64,000 nucleotides of DNA. Source: Platynereis dumerilii (taxonomy: Eukaryota; Annelida; Polychaeta; Phyllodocida; Nereididae). Shown here piece by piece: positions 34,682 to 47,321 of this stretch. The notes beneath the pieces are model-generated. The model was not told the origin of the DNA, did no database searches, and saw only the letters and a program-made list of their open reading frames with translations. Position numbers and translations under genes: made by a program. Position 1 is the stretch's first letter. Each line of letters starts with the position of its first letter. The stretch lies in contig JAPTHN010000006.1 in the NCBI GenBank assembly GCA_026936325.1, forward strand, positions 27,111,296 to 27,175,295, written 5' to 3'.

Positions 34682-36105
34682 ACTTACTGTAGTTTGAAAG
34701 TTATTCATGCTCTGTCCTTTGCCAACAAAAATGGTTCTTTGTGTATTAGTTATTATCAAGCCGCATGAATTTGTTAGTCGCCATTCAGCTATTGACAAAA
34801 GTGTCAATGTGGACTTGTCTTCAACGCCTATTCCTGGGATCGTTTTGGCACTTTTTCCGGACAAACTGATGTTCACTCTTGTCAGAAGAAATTATTAATA
34901 ACTATGTGTAAAAAAGCAGCCTTTGCTAACCTCCGTAAGTCAAAGTCAAGAGTACATTTGATAGAACAACTTTCATTCTACTCAGATAATGAGACTGGTG
35001 TTAATAAGAACAGAGGACAGAGTGGGTGGTAAGAGAGGAGGACTAGAACCAAGAAAAAGCAGGCAAAAAGGAACTAAGGCAATTAGAACACTGCAGAACA
35101 GGTTAATTGTCACCTCCTAAGACTGAAAGCTGATTGTTTTTTAAGCCTTCAGAGATTTTCCTAATTTCCTTGAATGGTTTCTCAGTTTCTGTAAAGAGGG
35201 ATTACTTAAGGAGATTCCTCGCCCTAAACTGGTGGTGAGCACATCTTCCAGAAGCTTTAAGAAGCATCTTTTCCTGCTGAGACATCTGAGGCCAGTAACA
35301 CTATGCACCAGCCAAATCCCTTAGTGCTAAATCTAACCATTTTTATACAACAATAAATCTTTGTAAATTTTGAAAAATGTCTACAAAATCAATAAGATGT
35401 CAAAATCAATAAGATGTTGAAGGCAGAAAAAGGTTATTTAATAAATCATGAGATGACAATGTTTTTTCAGGCCGGATTGCAGGAGTCTAACAAGACATCT
35501 TCTGTCATGGGTAAAAGGCAACTGGCACACCATTAGCAGAATCTCACACCTGTTTTCTTCACAGCAGTGTCACATACATCCTATGGCCTTCTGATGGCCC
35601 TGCGATGGTCTGGTATCAGTCTTGGTCACTTTCACACTGACAAGCATCCAAAAAGCTTTGAGAAGCAATGTCATGGAACAAGCACAGGCACTATCCGGCT
35701 GTCAACAGGCCAGTCACAAAGTTATGAAAAAACAAGAGTTGGGCATTAGCCCTGTCAAGGGGTGAAGCGTAACTTAACCCCAGTAGGTATCAGTTGTGAT
35801 CGCCCAGCCCAACACCCTTGATAAATGGGGGCTAACCTGCTGCAGGGAAATGGTCAGGGGAGGTGACCACCACTTCCAGCAGCCACATTCAATCCAAATC
35901 AGCTTATAAGGCATACAAGCAGGTTAATCTCATGAAACCTACATCTCCATTGCTACCAGAGGTTAGATGGAGGTATGACTCCTAACAATAAGATACAGCA
36001 TAAACATCAGCAATCATGACAGGGGGTTTTGGATGTTGATAATTCACGTTCTACTACAGTTAAAACTGTGCAGTAAGATATCAAGGCAAACTTTGCATCT
36101 AAAAA

Positions 36106-38780
36106 AATTATCTTTGAAGAAAAAGATCCAATAATTATTTCACCACCAGTTTTACCTTGAAACAAAGTTAGTGTCAATGCCATTTTGATATATCAGGTGT
36201 TACCGACTCACCGTGACATTTTACGTAAACCTGTTTTCACAATAACTGCTGAAAACGTAAAGAAATCTGAGTTTCTTTTTCTCCTTTGTTATTGTACACA
36301 AAGTATTTGGCATATAGTGAATATGAAAATGGCATAATGTTTTTTTTTTATTGCAATATGAATTAACTCTTTGCCTGAATATCTATTGAGCATGTACAGA
36401 ATTTAGATTGACAACATTGGTCAACATAATATTCATTGTATCTGTGAAGCCATACTCCAGGGTGTCATGGCATGATCATGTGATAACCACTGGATGACAA
36501 TTGCTTGTCCAACCTTCTTTGTTGTCCTCTCAAACAGTATGTTGACCATGCAGCAATGCAGCATCAATGCATCACCCATTGCAGATTAATCACAAACGTG
36601 CAGAAACACTCCAATCTTGTCAGAGAGTTAGTGAATACATCAGCAGCATTCTTCTTAGGGCATTTCATTTTATTTAACCAAAGTGCTGGTTAGCATTTGG
36701 ACGGCATGTCTGCAAAGCCTCTGGTTGAATGGGCAAAATTGATCGACATAGATTGCAAAGGCCAGTGAGGTCAATCTAACTGTCCAACTAGTACAAAGCA
36801 AGCATTGTGTTTTGTTATAGCAATTGGAAACTTAGAATATTCGACACGAAATTAAATGGTCCTTATCAGATGCAAAATACAAATGGCCAATAATAGGTGA
36901 TTATGTAATCACTTGAAAGCTGATTTCAACATTTGTTGTTATGTACAGCACTTGCAATCCTTGCAATCGATGTGATCATGTGGAATTGTGATTTTATTTG
37001 GCCCATGTTGTAACTGGTGTTGTACAGATAGGGCTGGCTCAGTGTGACTCAGCATACATGCAGCTAACCCCTCTTGTCTGGCAATACAACATCCAAAGAC
37101 CTTTTAACCTCTAAGTTCCATTTCATCGCACTTGTCTCTGATGCCGCATAATCCATCTGTGCCCTCTCCTCTCCATCGCCTTCTTTGTTTTGAACTTGGA
37201 CTTATGTGCTGTCATGGCATCTCAAATGCAGCACTGAAACATTGGGAAGCAGCATTTGGCCTGAGTGTTGAGGAATATACATTGTAAGGTCACCACCAGA
37301 GAAAGAAAATAATGAGCACGGAAATGAGCACAGACAGCTGAGGGCCACTATCACCCTGTGTTGCAGCTGCAAGAGGTCAGTGTCAGGACACTCTTGGTTC
37401 AGAGGGTATCAGATCTCTGGAAAGTCACAAGAAACTCCAAAGTTGCTAAGATACTGCAGGTAGCAAGTTATTCTCACTCTGTCCTTTGAGGAAAAAAATC
37501 CTTCTTTGCGCACCAGTTAGTATCCAGCTGTATGAATTTGTTAGTCACCATTCAGCTAGTGAGAAGTGTGTAAATGTGTAGTTGTGAACATGTATTCAAC
37601 CCCTCTTCCTGAGATATTTTTTTGTGTTCAGCTTTCATCAACAATAGTAATATGAAATAAAAACACAATGATACAATTCTTACTAATCTCTGTAAGTCAA
37701 AGTCAAGAGTATATTTGATAGAACAGCTTTTGTTGTTCTCAGATAATGTGACCGCATTTAGCAAGAAGAAACGAATAGAGCGGGTGGTGACAGAGGAGGA
37801 CTAATACCAAGAACGAACAGGCAATAAGGAACCAAGGCAATGAGAACACTGCAGAACAGGAAAATCTTCACCTCCTTAAAGCCACAAGCTGATTGTTTTT
37901 GAAGCCTTCAGAGATTTTCCTAATTTCCTTAAATGGTTTCTCATTTTCTGTAAAGAGAGATTACTAAACGCGATTCCTCATGCCAAACCGGCCGTGACAA
38001 CGTCTTGCAAGAGCTTTTTAAAAGGAGCATCCTTTCCGACTAAGACATCTAAGGCCAGTAAAACCATGCACCAGCCAAATCCCTCAGTGCTGAATTTAAC
38101 CATTTTTATCCAATAATAAATCTTCCCAAATTTTTAAGTAGCAGGCAGGAAAAGGTTATTCAATAAATTGTCTTCAGGGTTCTTTTTAGGATGGTAGGAG
38201 TCTAACAAGACATCTTTTGTCATGGGTAAAAGGCAACTGGCACACCATTAGCACAATCATGCACCTGTCTTCTTCACAGAACTTGTCTGATGGCCTTCTG
38301 ATGGCCCTGCGATGGCCTGGTGGCAGTCTCGGTCACTTTCACACTGAAAACAAGCGTACGAAAGCCAGAAAGCTTTAAGAAGCAATGGCATGGAACAAGC
38401 ACAGGCTGTCAACCGACCAGTCACGAAGTTATGATAAAACAAGAGTTGGGCTTTAGCCCTGTCAAGGGGTGAAGCTTAACTTTACCCAAGTATCTGTTTT
38501 GATCGCCGAAACCAACACCCTTAATAAATGGGGTTAACTTGCTGCACGGAAATGGTCAGGGGAGGCGACCACCACTCCCAGCAGCCACATTCAATCCAAA
38601 TCAGCTTATAAGGCATACAAGCAGGTTAACCTCACGAAGCCTACATCTCCATTGCTACCATTTCCAGAGATTAGATGGAGGTATGACTCCTAACAATAAG
38701 ATACAGCATGAACATCAGCAATCATGAAAGGGGGGTTTGAGATGTTGATAATTCACATTCACCTTAAGGTCAGCAAACCA
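36106..38780 (+). repeat. 2.7-kb tandem duplication, unit 2
   Basis: This is the second copy of 33,385-36,105, starting near GAAGAAAAAGATCCAATAAT and ending near GATGTTGATAATTCACATTC. The most alike parts are 37,364-37,448 and 38,450-38,760, which match unit 1 at 35,740-36,050. It carries short extra pieces absent from unit 1, for example about 36,560-36,770. No conserved open frame spans it. Confidence 0.9.
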
Positions 38781-39100
38781 GAATCACTTATCTTTGTTGC
38801 CGGAGTATTCCAATGACAAATGGAGCCGATAGCTATAATATTGGTATATATGATGTGTAACATTATGAGAGCTACAATTCATCATCTAATGGGGGAAAAT
38901 TGAGCACTAATATTAATGGAGACTAAACACAGCAGCCAATTTGGTGGCAGGCAAAATTAGAAATATGATTGCACCCTGAGGAAGCCCGGAGCACTATGCC
39001 ACACAGTCGACTGAGGCAGTACAAATGAGAAAGTAATTGATACTGCGTGACCAGCATCCAGTAATGAAATTTAAATTTCTAAGTGTCACGTAAGATACAG
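38781..39100. other. Short unassigned spacer
   Basis: This stretch separates the 2.7-kb tandem duplication from copy B of the large block. No repeat or frame is recognised. Confidence 0.4.
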
Positions 39101-39502
39101 CATATTGTTCCCCGCTATAACAAATGTATCTGCATTGTTCCATAATATGCTCAATAGGAATATGCCATACACATACTTATATCATAAAACTGTCTGGTAT
39201 GAGGACAACAGTTGCCCAGCCAGGCACAGTGAATGCTCGCTCTAATGTGATAAAAGGTGGCATCCATTGAGGAGTACATGTATAAGGCATACCCCATAAA
39301 TAACGACTATAGCCCACTACTGTGGGCTTTTACATCAGCAAACCACCAACAGGGTTGTAAAGTGATAGGCAGCATATGTAAAGCTTAGTGAGCCTGAAGT
39401 TCAAAAGGAACTCCATCACTTAGCAGAGCTACAGCAGTCAAGCATTCATCATAAGGGAAGGCTCATATATATTTTTATCCAAATATGGCACATCCACGCA
39501 TG

Positions 39503-39540
39503 GTAGTGAGCGCACATACACGCGCGTGTGCATGTATTTG
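39503..39540. repeat. Alternating purine-pyrimidine stretch
   Basis: GCGCACATACACGCGCGTGT followed by GCATGTAT alternates purine and pyrimidine with few exceptions and contains the palindrome ACACGCGCGTGT. Such DNA can adopt the Z form. Copy A has no counterpart. Confidence 0.7.
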
Positions 39541-39679
39541 CTGGCAGAAAGTCATGTTCGAAGACTATGTCAAATCTGTCCTGTTATTGGGTATTATTGG
39601 TTCACTGTGAGGACCAATTCAACCTGAATAAACCATCATTTTTCACGGAAGTTTACAGTCATGTAAGTACATCGTAAAA

Positions 39680-40330
39680 GCTTTACTGTGAAATATATAA
39701 GAGTATAAGATCACAAGGTGACTTTAAAAGAAAAAGAGATATAAAATGGATGAAAAAAAAAATTGAATCTTGATGTTGAGTGGACTGATTAAACTGCCAC
39801 TGTCCAAGACTTATTTGCCCCAGTTTGTGGTCATTTATTATTTTACGCCATGAATACCTATTACCAAAACAATTCTGTAAACTGAAGCATAGCAAACTGG
39901 TATTTATATGCAAGCAGGAAACAATAGAAAACAAACTACTATGGCTATAACAACCATCTATGAAACTCATGTATGCTCTATAAATATGCATGTTTGGAAC
40001 AATATTATGGTCAGCTCATGTCATATTTGCAAAGCATGCTCCCTGCCTGACCAACTTCCAGGAAGTTATCTCTATTTGGTTGACCATCAAAATAGAAACT
40101 GGTCAGGAGCACTCCAGTCTTGTTCCACAATGCCTATTAAGCACTATCATTGCCACTCACAATGGTATATTAATCAGAAGGAAAAGGGCAGAGTCGTCAT
40201 TATTACACCTTGCCAAACGTACTCCCCATATGAAGGCCCCTTTATCGGTCCTGCACAGACACGTATTTATACAAGGAGTCACAAATTTAATTTCTCATTA
40301 AAAGAATGCTCATCTATTTGGGATTTTGCT
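39680..40330. other. Copy B-only 0.65-kb stretch
   Basis: Copy A passes from the match of about 39,660 (1,400) to the match of about 40,370 (about 1,610) with unrelated sequence between. The longest open frame in the window (39,908-40,552, 214 codons) begins here. A 103-codon frame overlaps it in another register and a 102-codon frame lies on the other strand just upstream. No domain is recognised in any of them, and the last third of the long frame lies in sequence shared with copy A, where it is shifted by a 2-base indel. It could be an unknown element; no ends were found. Confidence 0.45.
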
Positions 40331-42584
40331 TTGAAAGGTTCACTCCAAACTTTTTCAGATTCACCACCAAAGGTTGAAAGGCATGGAGGCAAAGACCTGG
40401 CAAAGTGGAAGGAAGACTCAGTCATACTTTGCAAGTTTAGTGTCTGGCTGTCGAGCGCATTTATCTGTGACAACCTATCTCTTGTTTATATCACCAGCCA
40501 TTGCAAACCGATATCTGTCAATATTATGAGCACGTTTTCACACCTCAGATAAAAATTGCAAGAAGAAGTTTCAAAAAGACAAATCTTGCAAAGACCTGCT
40601 AAAAAAATAATGTTTATTCTGCACAACAAAGCCCGGAAGACCTCACATCAATCTTGTTCCGTTTAATGAATGCCTCTCCCAACACCCCGTCTGCTGCAAA
40701 AGCAAGCTATTTTCTAATTTTACTAATTACTGCCAGCAGCATAATGCACAGGAGGGACAGGCCCTGCATAAATAAAGCAGGAGAACATCTCCTTGCTATC
40801 TATTACACCAACTGTTAATTGCCTTGGGCCTCAACCAATCAAGATATTCCACTTGAGATCGATCAACTTCATTAAAGATCCATTTTATATAATACATATC
40901 ACCAATTCACCATGTCTGAGATTTAGTAGAAATTTCATAGCAATTTTCTCAACCCAAGGCACGATGAACCCAGTTAATCTTCATTCAGCATCATTTATAC
41001 AATACAAGAAGAGTTGCATCCAACACTAATCCAGACACTAATCATTCCTACTTGAACTGGAAATATTTTCATCATCTATTTCAATAGTAGCTTTGTAAAA
41101 CCAAGATACATCCAGGCTGAGATAGGAAACAAGAAGCTGAACAAGTGACTTGCATGGGAATTGCCCAAAATGAGACATGAACATGAACATGAGGCCAATA
41201 TGGCCACGATAATATGCAGAGCCCTATCAGCCCCAGGAACTCTGCAAGTCTACTGAAGGACATATGCCCCTTAACACTGCCAGCTTGGGCCTAGTAGGCA
41301 GTACTGGGTGGTTTACGCTCCCCTCATATCCATTTGGAACCCATTAGTAGTCAGCTTAGATCCTACTCAATAACAGTCAACAGGCTGACACCAGGCTAGC
41401 TGGATCATGGTCCAATCAGGCATTCACAGCCCCTTGATGCACACCACCTATATCTAACTGAAGTTCATGAACATTATCCATCATTAACTGGTTCCCAGTC
41501 CTTGACATACTTTTCAAGAGCAGGTAAGCTGACAGTAGCAGCATGTCAACGTGAAGTAGAATGGGAATGTCGTACAGACACCAAGCCAAAGACATAGAGA
41601 CAGACCTTAGTCACCAAATGAAAGAAAAGGGAATGAAGAATATGACTGGTTGGTCCGACTGTTCATCTTCCCCCCCCCCCAGTGTTTATATTAACCCTTT
41701 GACTACATTCTTTTTCCCTTTCACTTCCAGAATAACTTTTGATTTGTCCTCACTCTCAGTCTTCCAAATCCCCCTTGCTTATACAATACCACACCTGCTG
41801 GGCACACGATCCGTGCAGATCCGTCCACCTGACACCCGGGGGACAGTACAGGTCCAGTAGGGGGCAGAAGGTTTTCGCGTCTAATCGAATAAATGTCTGC
41901 TGTTAATATTTTCCCCCGTTAACAAACAATTGTTGGCACCAGGACAAACACAAACCAAAAGGAGCAGAAGGAGCTCCAGACAGCAATAGAGGAGTCTGGC
42001 ATGCAGGTAACACAGCATGGCTGGGTTAACCAGTGAGAAATGAAGATGTAGTGGTCATAAATGCACAAGCGCCAGATATGCGAGCCAAGATGGTAAAAAG
42101 TCTAATATTGTTAGGGTTCTAAGAGAATACCTACTTTTGGATTGGTGAAAAGGTTAGGTTTGCCATTTTCAGAGGATATAAGGGACTTTTCTTCAAAAGA
42201 ATCATAAGACTTTTAACTGTAAAATGAGGACGTGAGATGTCTCACTGACTCAAATATACATCAACTAAATATGTACATGCATAACGATGTCAACTGTATA
42301 GCCAGAGACTGGCCCGTCTAATTTTTTTAGACCATAATAGTGAAATCTGCATCAATGATATGAATGGAATAACAAAAGAGTGAATTTACGACACATATTC
42401 ATTTGTCTGAATCTGAACAATGGATAGGATACTGATACTCATATAGCCCTACAATATTGCATAATTCAAATTTTCTAAGTGATATCCAGTCCAGGATAAC
42501 AACAACTGTTAGCAGCAACTGCAGCATGAGTAACTGCAGTTGTTTCCAACAGATGCAGTGCAACACCAACTGGTAGAAAGTAAC

Positions 42585-42963
42585 CCCGGGGGGGGGGGAC
42601 TTCGCGAACTTTTGCATACGGATGCGCCACGGCAATTTTGAAAACCAGAACCATTTTAATCCGGAAACTGCGCCAAAACCACAAACCATTTTAATCCTTC
42701 ACTAAAATTTTTTGCAAACCAATTTAACCTTCATGGTTTTTAAACTATTTTAATCCTCCTTTGAAGCAGATTCTAACGGTACCAAACATGTTGGGGTTGC
42801 GAAAACAAGAACCAAATTAATCAGAATTGTCAAAAAACCAAAACCATTTTAATCCAAAAAGGCCAAAAAACCAATACCATTTTAATCCAAAAAGGCCAAA
42901 AAACCTAAACCACCCAGCGGTGCCTCTATATACACCCTTATAGAGTGAGTACCCCCCCACGGG
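42585..42963. mobile_element. 379-bp G-capped TIR element with 8-base TSD
   Basis: The element starts CCCGGGGGGGGGGGAC; the reverse complement of its end is CCCGTGGGGGGGTAC. AAAGTAAC flanks it on both sides (42,577-42,584 and 42,964-42,971; a further G on each side makes 9 bases possible). Copy A has one AAAGTAAC at 5,313-5,320 and no element. The interior has five or so degenerate units built on CCATTTTAATCC, two of them in a 33-base direct repeat with AAAAAGGCCAAAAAACC (about 42,840-42,905). No gene is encoded. An 8- or 9-base duplication would fit hAT or Mutator-type elements, but the ends match no family I recognise. Confidence 0.8.
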
Positions 42964-45880
42964 AAAGTAACACTTTGTGAAACATTGTCTTCGTGATGGT
43001 GGGATAATGGACATCACACCAACACAAGCAACAAGGCAATTTCCAAGGCACCAGCAGACAGAGCCTGTTCGCCAGCCTACAGAAATAGGCAGGCATGTAG
43101 CAGGGCCCTTCCGGTTACGTGGAGAGACAGGCCTCTTATGACTCAATTTGCCTCGAAACCAGTTTGATTACCACTTACCAGGCATCCAGCTCTTCCTTTC
43201 ACCAGGTTTGCTTTCAGTCTGGTCAATAGCACTGTGACTACATATATACATTGCATTGGAGGTAGCTCTCTTCCACTATTTAGGATTTGTATCTGCAACC
43301 TTAAATGCATTCATATGACTGTTTTTCACAGAAAAAACAGTTCCAAGTAAAGGAATAGTATATTTTAAAGTAGTAAAACGCTTAAAACAGTTGTGCCTGT
43401 CGGTAAAATTTTAGGCCTAATGGATTCTGTGTGGTGCACAGGGTCCAGAATGAGGCAGCTATTGAGGCTCTATCCCTATGATGACACACTGTTTGGCCCT
43501 AGGCGTAACAATAGCATAGCGGCTGAGAGCATGTTATGTTATGAATAATTCAAGTATGTGAGACCAAAACTTTACCCTCATGACAAGAGAACCACCAACT
43601 TTGTCAACCAGTGACAATCACACTTAGCACTCTGCCTTACTATACACCATTATGAACACGATGCAGCTAAGCTAAAATAATGCATTAGCCTTATGGCTTC
43701 CATGTGTAAACGTAATCCTACAGAGTACCTCAATAAGACCACAATATAGATACAAGTGCTATTTTCATATTTTTGAAACAGATAGATTGATTCAGTGAAG
43801 ATGAAGCCACAAATATAGTTGTAAGTAATACTAAGGAGCATGGCAAGGTCACCCCATAAAAGCTGCACTAACAATGACCTAAAATACATACAAGTGCAGC
43901 AATAAATATGAGTAACATTTTCACAGTGTTTTCTCTACCACAGTTTGAATATGTGGAGATGAAACCACCAAATAATGTCAATTTTAATTTATTTATTTTA
44001 ATTTGTTTTATTACTATTGTAAAATTCTATTTATTTCATATTTTATTTCATCTATTTCATTATTGTGAGCGCACTGAAAGCCCAGCTGATTTTGCGCTAA
44101 TAAGCATCATAATTACCAATAATATAGTTATATTAACAATAATTGCAATAATAAAGGGTGATGCACTGTGTTTATCTTCACAAAATTTTCAGGGAAAATT
44201 GAGTGGTGCTCAAAGACAAAAAATCTACGAAAAATTATTACATTGGACAATTATGAATTGTTGAATTCAGGGGTTTTATTTATCAGCCAATCAGATTGCT
44301 GCTTTCAAAATTCAAATGTCAATAAACGGGAATTCCCTTGTGATTCCCTAGCAACTGGACCTGTAGAACAAGTTTTATGATGTTGACTGCTTTGAATAAT
44401 TATTTAGACCTTATTCATAAAGGTAACCAAGGAATTCTGTGGCTCCAAGTCTGGGAAACCCCCCCCCCCCCAGCCCAGCAAGCTATTGTGCCCAATTCTG
44501 AGATGAATCTCATAATTAGGCAATTGAAAATGTTTGAATTGTTTAAAAATGACAGTAACATAAAGAAGGGAAATTGCTCAGTCCATCTATGCAGAAATTG
44601 GGGGGGGGGAGGCATAAAATTTACCAACCATGCCACAGCGCCACCTATAACATGTAACAAGTACCAGGAGTTGCACGCTTAGATGGGGCTTTGTAAAACG
44701 CTACTTTTGGAAAAATGGTCACAATTCAAAATCTTTCCCTCTTAGGGTATGAATGTTTTTTGATAGACATATGAACCCAACTGCAATGCATCTTTTGCTG
44801 CCATTTCCAGGCTTCTAACCAGTTTCCTAAAGATTTTAGAATATTTCATAGAAAATTCAAAAAAGGAGGTTTTATCTATTTTTTGAATTACAAAATGCAT
44901 TGACTTAGCTGTTCTTCTTGTGAGTGATTGTTCTGTTGGTCCTCTTTACTAATGTAGTGAAACATTTTACCTCGGAATCTCCATGTAGATTTTGGCCACT
45001 AGGGGGCTCTTCAACATACCATATTTAAAAATCAGTAACTCGGTAACTATTAAAGCTAAAATTTCCAAATCTGACAGAGGCAACATGACACATTTGAAGT
45101 ATTTTCTGACAAATTTTTCATCAAAATCGCCGTTGCGGTTTTTAAGTTATTGAAGAAACTGCGAAAAGCACATTTTTCACTCTTTTCCTCATAGCGTCGC
45201 AGTCGATTATAGTACCGGCGTGGAAAAAGTGCAGCTATGCTTCGTTTGTAATGAACTTTCATGTTCAGGTACATTTTAAATTCCAAAGAAAGTTTAAAAT
45301 TTTTTTACCCCTCATTTTTGACATTTTTTGGGTGGCAAAATGCATAAGTAGGGGAATCGTTCAAGTTTCACAAACCATATTTTTTTTCACCCGGTCGTTT
45401 TGTTCTGGGACCAGGTTTATGCAATATCAAAGGGTTTTCTTCAAAACTTTTTCCAATAAATTTTTTTGAAAAAACTTTTTTAAGTCATTGGCATGTATTG
45501 CTCTTTGAGAAATTTGCAAAATTTATGGCACAAAAAGATGAAGAAACAAAGTGTCATAGGAGTGGTTAAAACCGGATGCTGATATCTCTTCTACTTTATG
45601 AGATATTTGCGTTTTCGAGCAAAATTTTTGCAAAAAGTGTTGGACTCTATTTTTTTTTTTTTTTTTTTGAAACAAAAAGATAATTCCATATATTGTTGTG
45701 TTATGTTACCCCCCCCCTTCCCAATTACTCTCACTGTTCACTCTTTGTAACCAGCATTCATCTCACCATCTTCCATCTTTTTTCAATCAAAGTAATTCCA
45801 TGTAAACTTTTTTTTTTTGCCTCCTTTCTTTGCATCAACAATGTCACCTTCAAGGTATGTTAGTTTTGATGGGGGGGGGG

Positions 45881-46408
45881 TCTAGCTCAGTGGTTGCATG
45901 CTGGGGATGCCAATCGCTGGGTCCAGGGTTCGAAACCAGCCAGGGACGGACTGGCGGCATTTCAGGCCTCGTGGCAAAATCAGTCAACGGGCCCCTATGT
46001 CCATGCCGACAACGTTTTTTCCAATTAAAAATTAAAATACTACAGGCCTAATTTGGCAAATTGTTAACAATAGGTTGGGGGCCTCCACATGAGAGGCTTC
46101 TTTTCTTTTCAGTGAGTGTAGTGAAACACATAGTCATGAACCTGACAGTGAAATTGTGCTATTTTTCGAAAATTTATTTTTTTGACATTTTGCATGGGCC
46201 CCCCTGAGTGGGTGGGCCCGTGGCAGTTGCCACTTTGCCACATAGGCCAGTCCGCCCCTGAAACCAGCTCTTGCAGGGTCAACTGGACTATTGCTGGGCG
46301 CGTCTGTCAATCGTCCGTCGCCTCATTGCTGTGTCCTACTCCTGTTCTAATTAGGCTACCAAGTGCACAAATACCGGACGTAAAGCGCCAATAATCCATC
46401 CATTTCTT
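45881..46408 (+). mobile_element. tRNA-headed SINE split by a hAT-like element
   Basis: The head reads TCTAGCTCAGTGGTTGCATG (box A-like) and GGTCCAGGGTTCGAAACC (box B-like). The body resumes at 46,269 and ends TACCAAGTGCACAAATACCG then GACGTAAAGCGCCAATAATC, the same tail as the fragment at 27,336-27,440. The interruption is the element at 45,941-46,260. A run of ten G bases precedes the head, as with the SINE head near 29,112. Confidence 0.75.
45941..46260. mobile_element. 320-bp hAT-like MITE nested in a SINE
   Basis: The start CAGGGACGGACTGGC and the reverse complement of the end, CAGGGGCGGACTGGC, agree at 14 of 15 positions. A perfect 8-base duplication, AAACCAGC, flanks it (45,933-45,940 and 46,261-46,268), created within the SINE just after its box B. 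The ends and duplication length fit the hAT superfamily. No transposase is present. Confidence 0.9.
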
Positions 46409-46597
46409 AATTGTGAATTATTGAGGTTTGATGGTCAAATTTTCATGCCATTTTAGGCCTTTGAATAACTTTTGTGTGAATTTCATGCCCTGAGTGAAAG
46501 ATGTGTCACAGTGCCTGGGCCGGGCTCAACCAATTTTTTTTTTTTTTTTGTCGACACTTGGAACTAGATAGCACTTTTTTTTTTACCAAAAAGGCCT

Positions 46598-47024
46598 CAT
46601 GACAGGATACACCCCCAACCCCATGGGGTAAAACTAACATAAGAAAATGTTATTTGGGGGTGACTGAGGGGAAAGATGGGGTAATTGGGGGAATGTAGGA
46701 GGTTATGTGGGGCAAGTTGGGGGAAGCGGAGGGCGAGAGGGGGTAAGTGGGGGTAAGCAGGGGCTAGCGAGAGGCAAGTGGGGGTAAGTGGGGTAAGTGG
46801 GGGGTAAGCGGGGGCTAGCAGGAGGCAAGTGGGGGTTAGCGGGGGCTAGTCGGAGGCAAGTGGGACAAGACTGGGATAAGCGGGGGCAAGTGGGGTGCAA
46901 GTGGGGGCAAGTGGGGGCTAGCGGATGGCAAGTGGGGGGAAGCAGGGGGCAAAGAGGGGGTAAAGTGGGGGGTAGCTGATATTACGGGAATAAGAAAAGG
47001 GAGCGGGGGGTGTATCCTGTCATG
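46598..47024. mobile_element. TIR element enclosing a G-rich minisatellite
   Basis: The sequence 46,592-46,616 and the reverse complement of 47,006-47,030 agree over 25 bases, starting AGGCCTCATGACAGG. Because AGGCCT is its own complement, two readings are possible: a TIR starting at AGGCCT, or a TIR starting at CATGACAGG flanked by a 6-base duplication AGGCCT. Most of the interior (about 46,665-46,980) is a degenerate tandem array of units such as AAGTGGGGGTAAGTGGGG and GGGGGCTAGCGGGAGGC on the plus strand. The proline-rich or glycine-rich frames here come from that array and are not genes. Confidence 0.75.
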
Positions 47025-47290
47025 AGGCCTCCCATTGATGAGCCGTCACTTCAATCCGTAAAGCTTTTCAGGGTGCCAAATTTTGACCTTAGTGCTATAA
47101 TCTAGCTACAATTTGTCAAATTTTTTACTTCAGATAATCGATTTGTGCTTATTTTTTATAATTGGGTCTTTTATGCAGATTCCAACGGCGTTTAGATCAT
47201 AAAGATTGGTTGAACAGAAGCTGAGATATGCTCCGTTTTCCATCACCAAGTCTGATTCTCTCTATCTATATTATTGATTCGGTCGACTTT

Positions 47291-47318
<28 letters not shown>
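47291..47318 (+). repeat. (TAA)n microsatellite
   Basis: This is a pure run of about nine TAA units, at the right edge of the composite insertion. Confidence 0.95.

Positions 47319-47321
<3 letters not shown>

Larger units (their letters stand above)
33385..36105 (+). repeat. 2.7-kb tandem duplication, unit 1
   Basis: This unit aligns in order with 36,106-38,780. Landmarks are GATATATCAGGTGT (33,461), ATTCAGCTA (about 34,783), GATTTTCCTAATTTCCTT (about 35,153), CATGGGTAAAAGGCAACTGG (about 35,505) and GATACAGCATAAACATCAGC (about 35,992). Agreement is uneven; 34,597-34,681 matches 37,364-37,448 at 81 of 85 bases, while other parts differ by many indels. Small frames inside are not conserved between the units, so it is not protein-coding. 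It carries a LINE fragment (34,124-34,263) that unit 2 lacks. Confidence 0.9.

Noticed and set aside
39908-40552. Longest open frame in the window, 214 codons
   Set aside because: No domain is recognised; a 103-codon frame overlaps in another register; and the last third lies in sequence shared with copy A, where a 2-base indel shifts the frame. A frame this long is still unusual, so the stretch is kept as an unassigned copy B-only segment.
46640-46980. Proline-rich and glycine-rich frames (60-65 codons)
   Set aside because: They are translations of a G-rich tandem array and exist on both strands.
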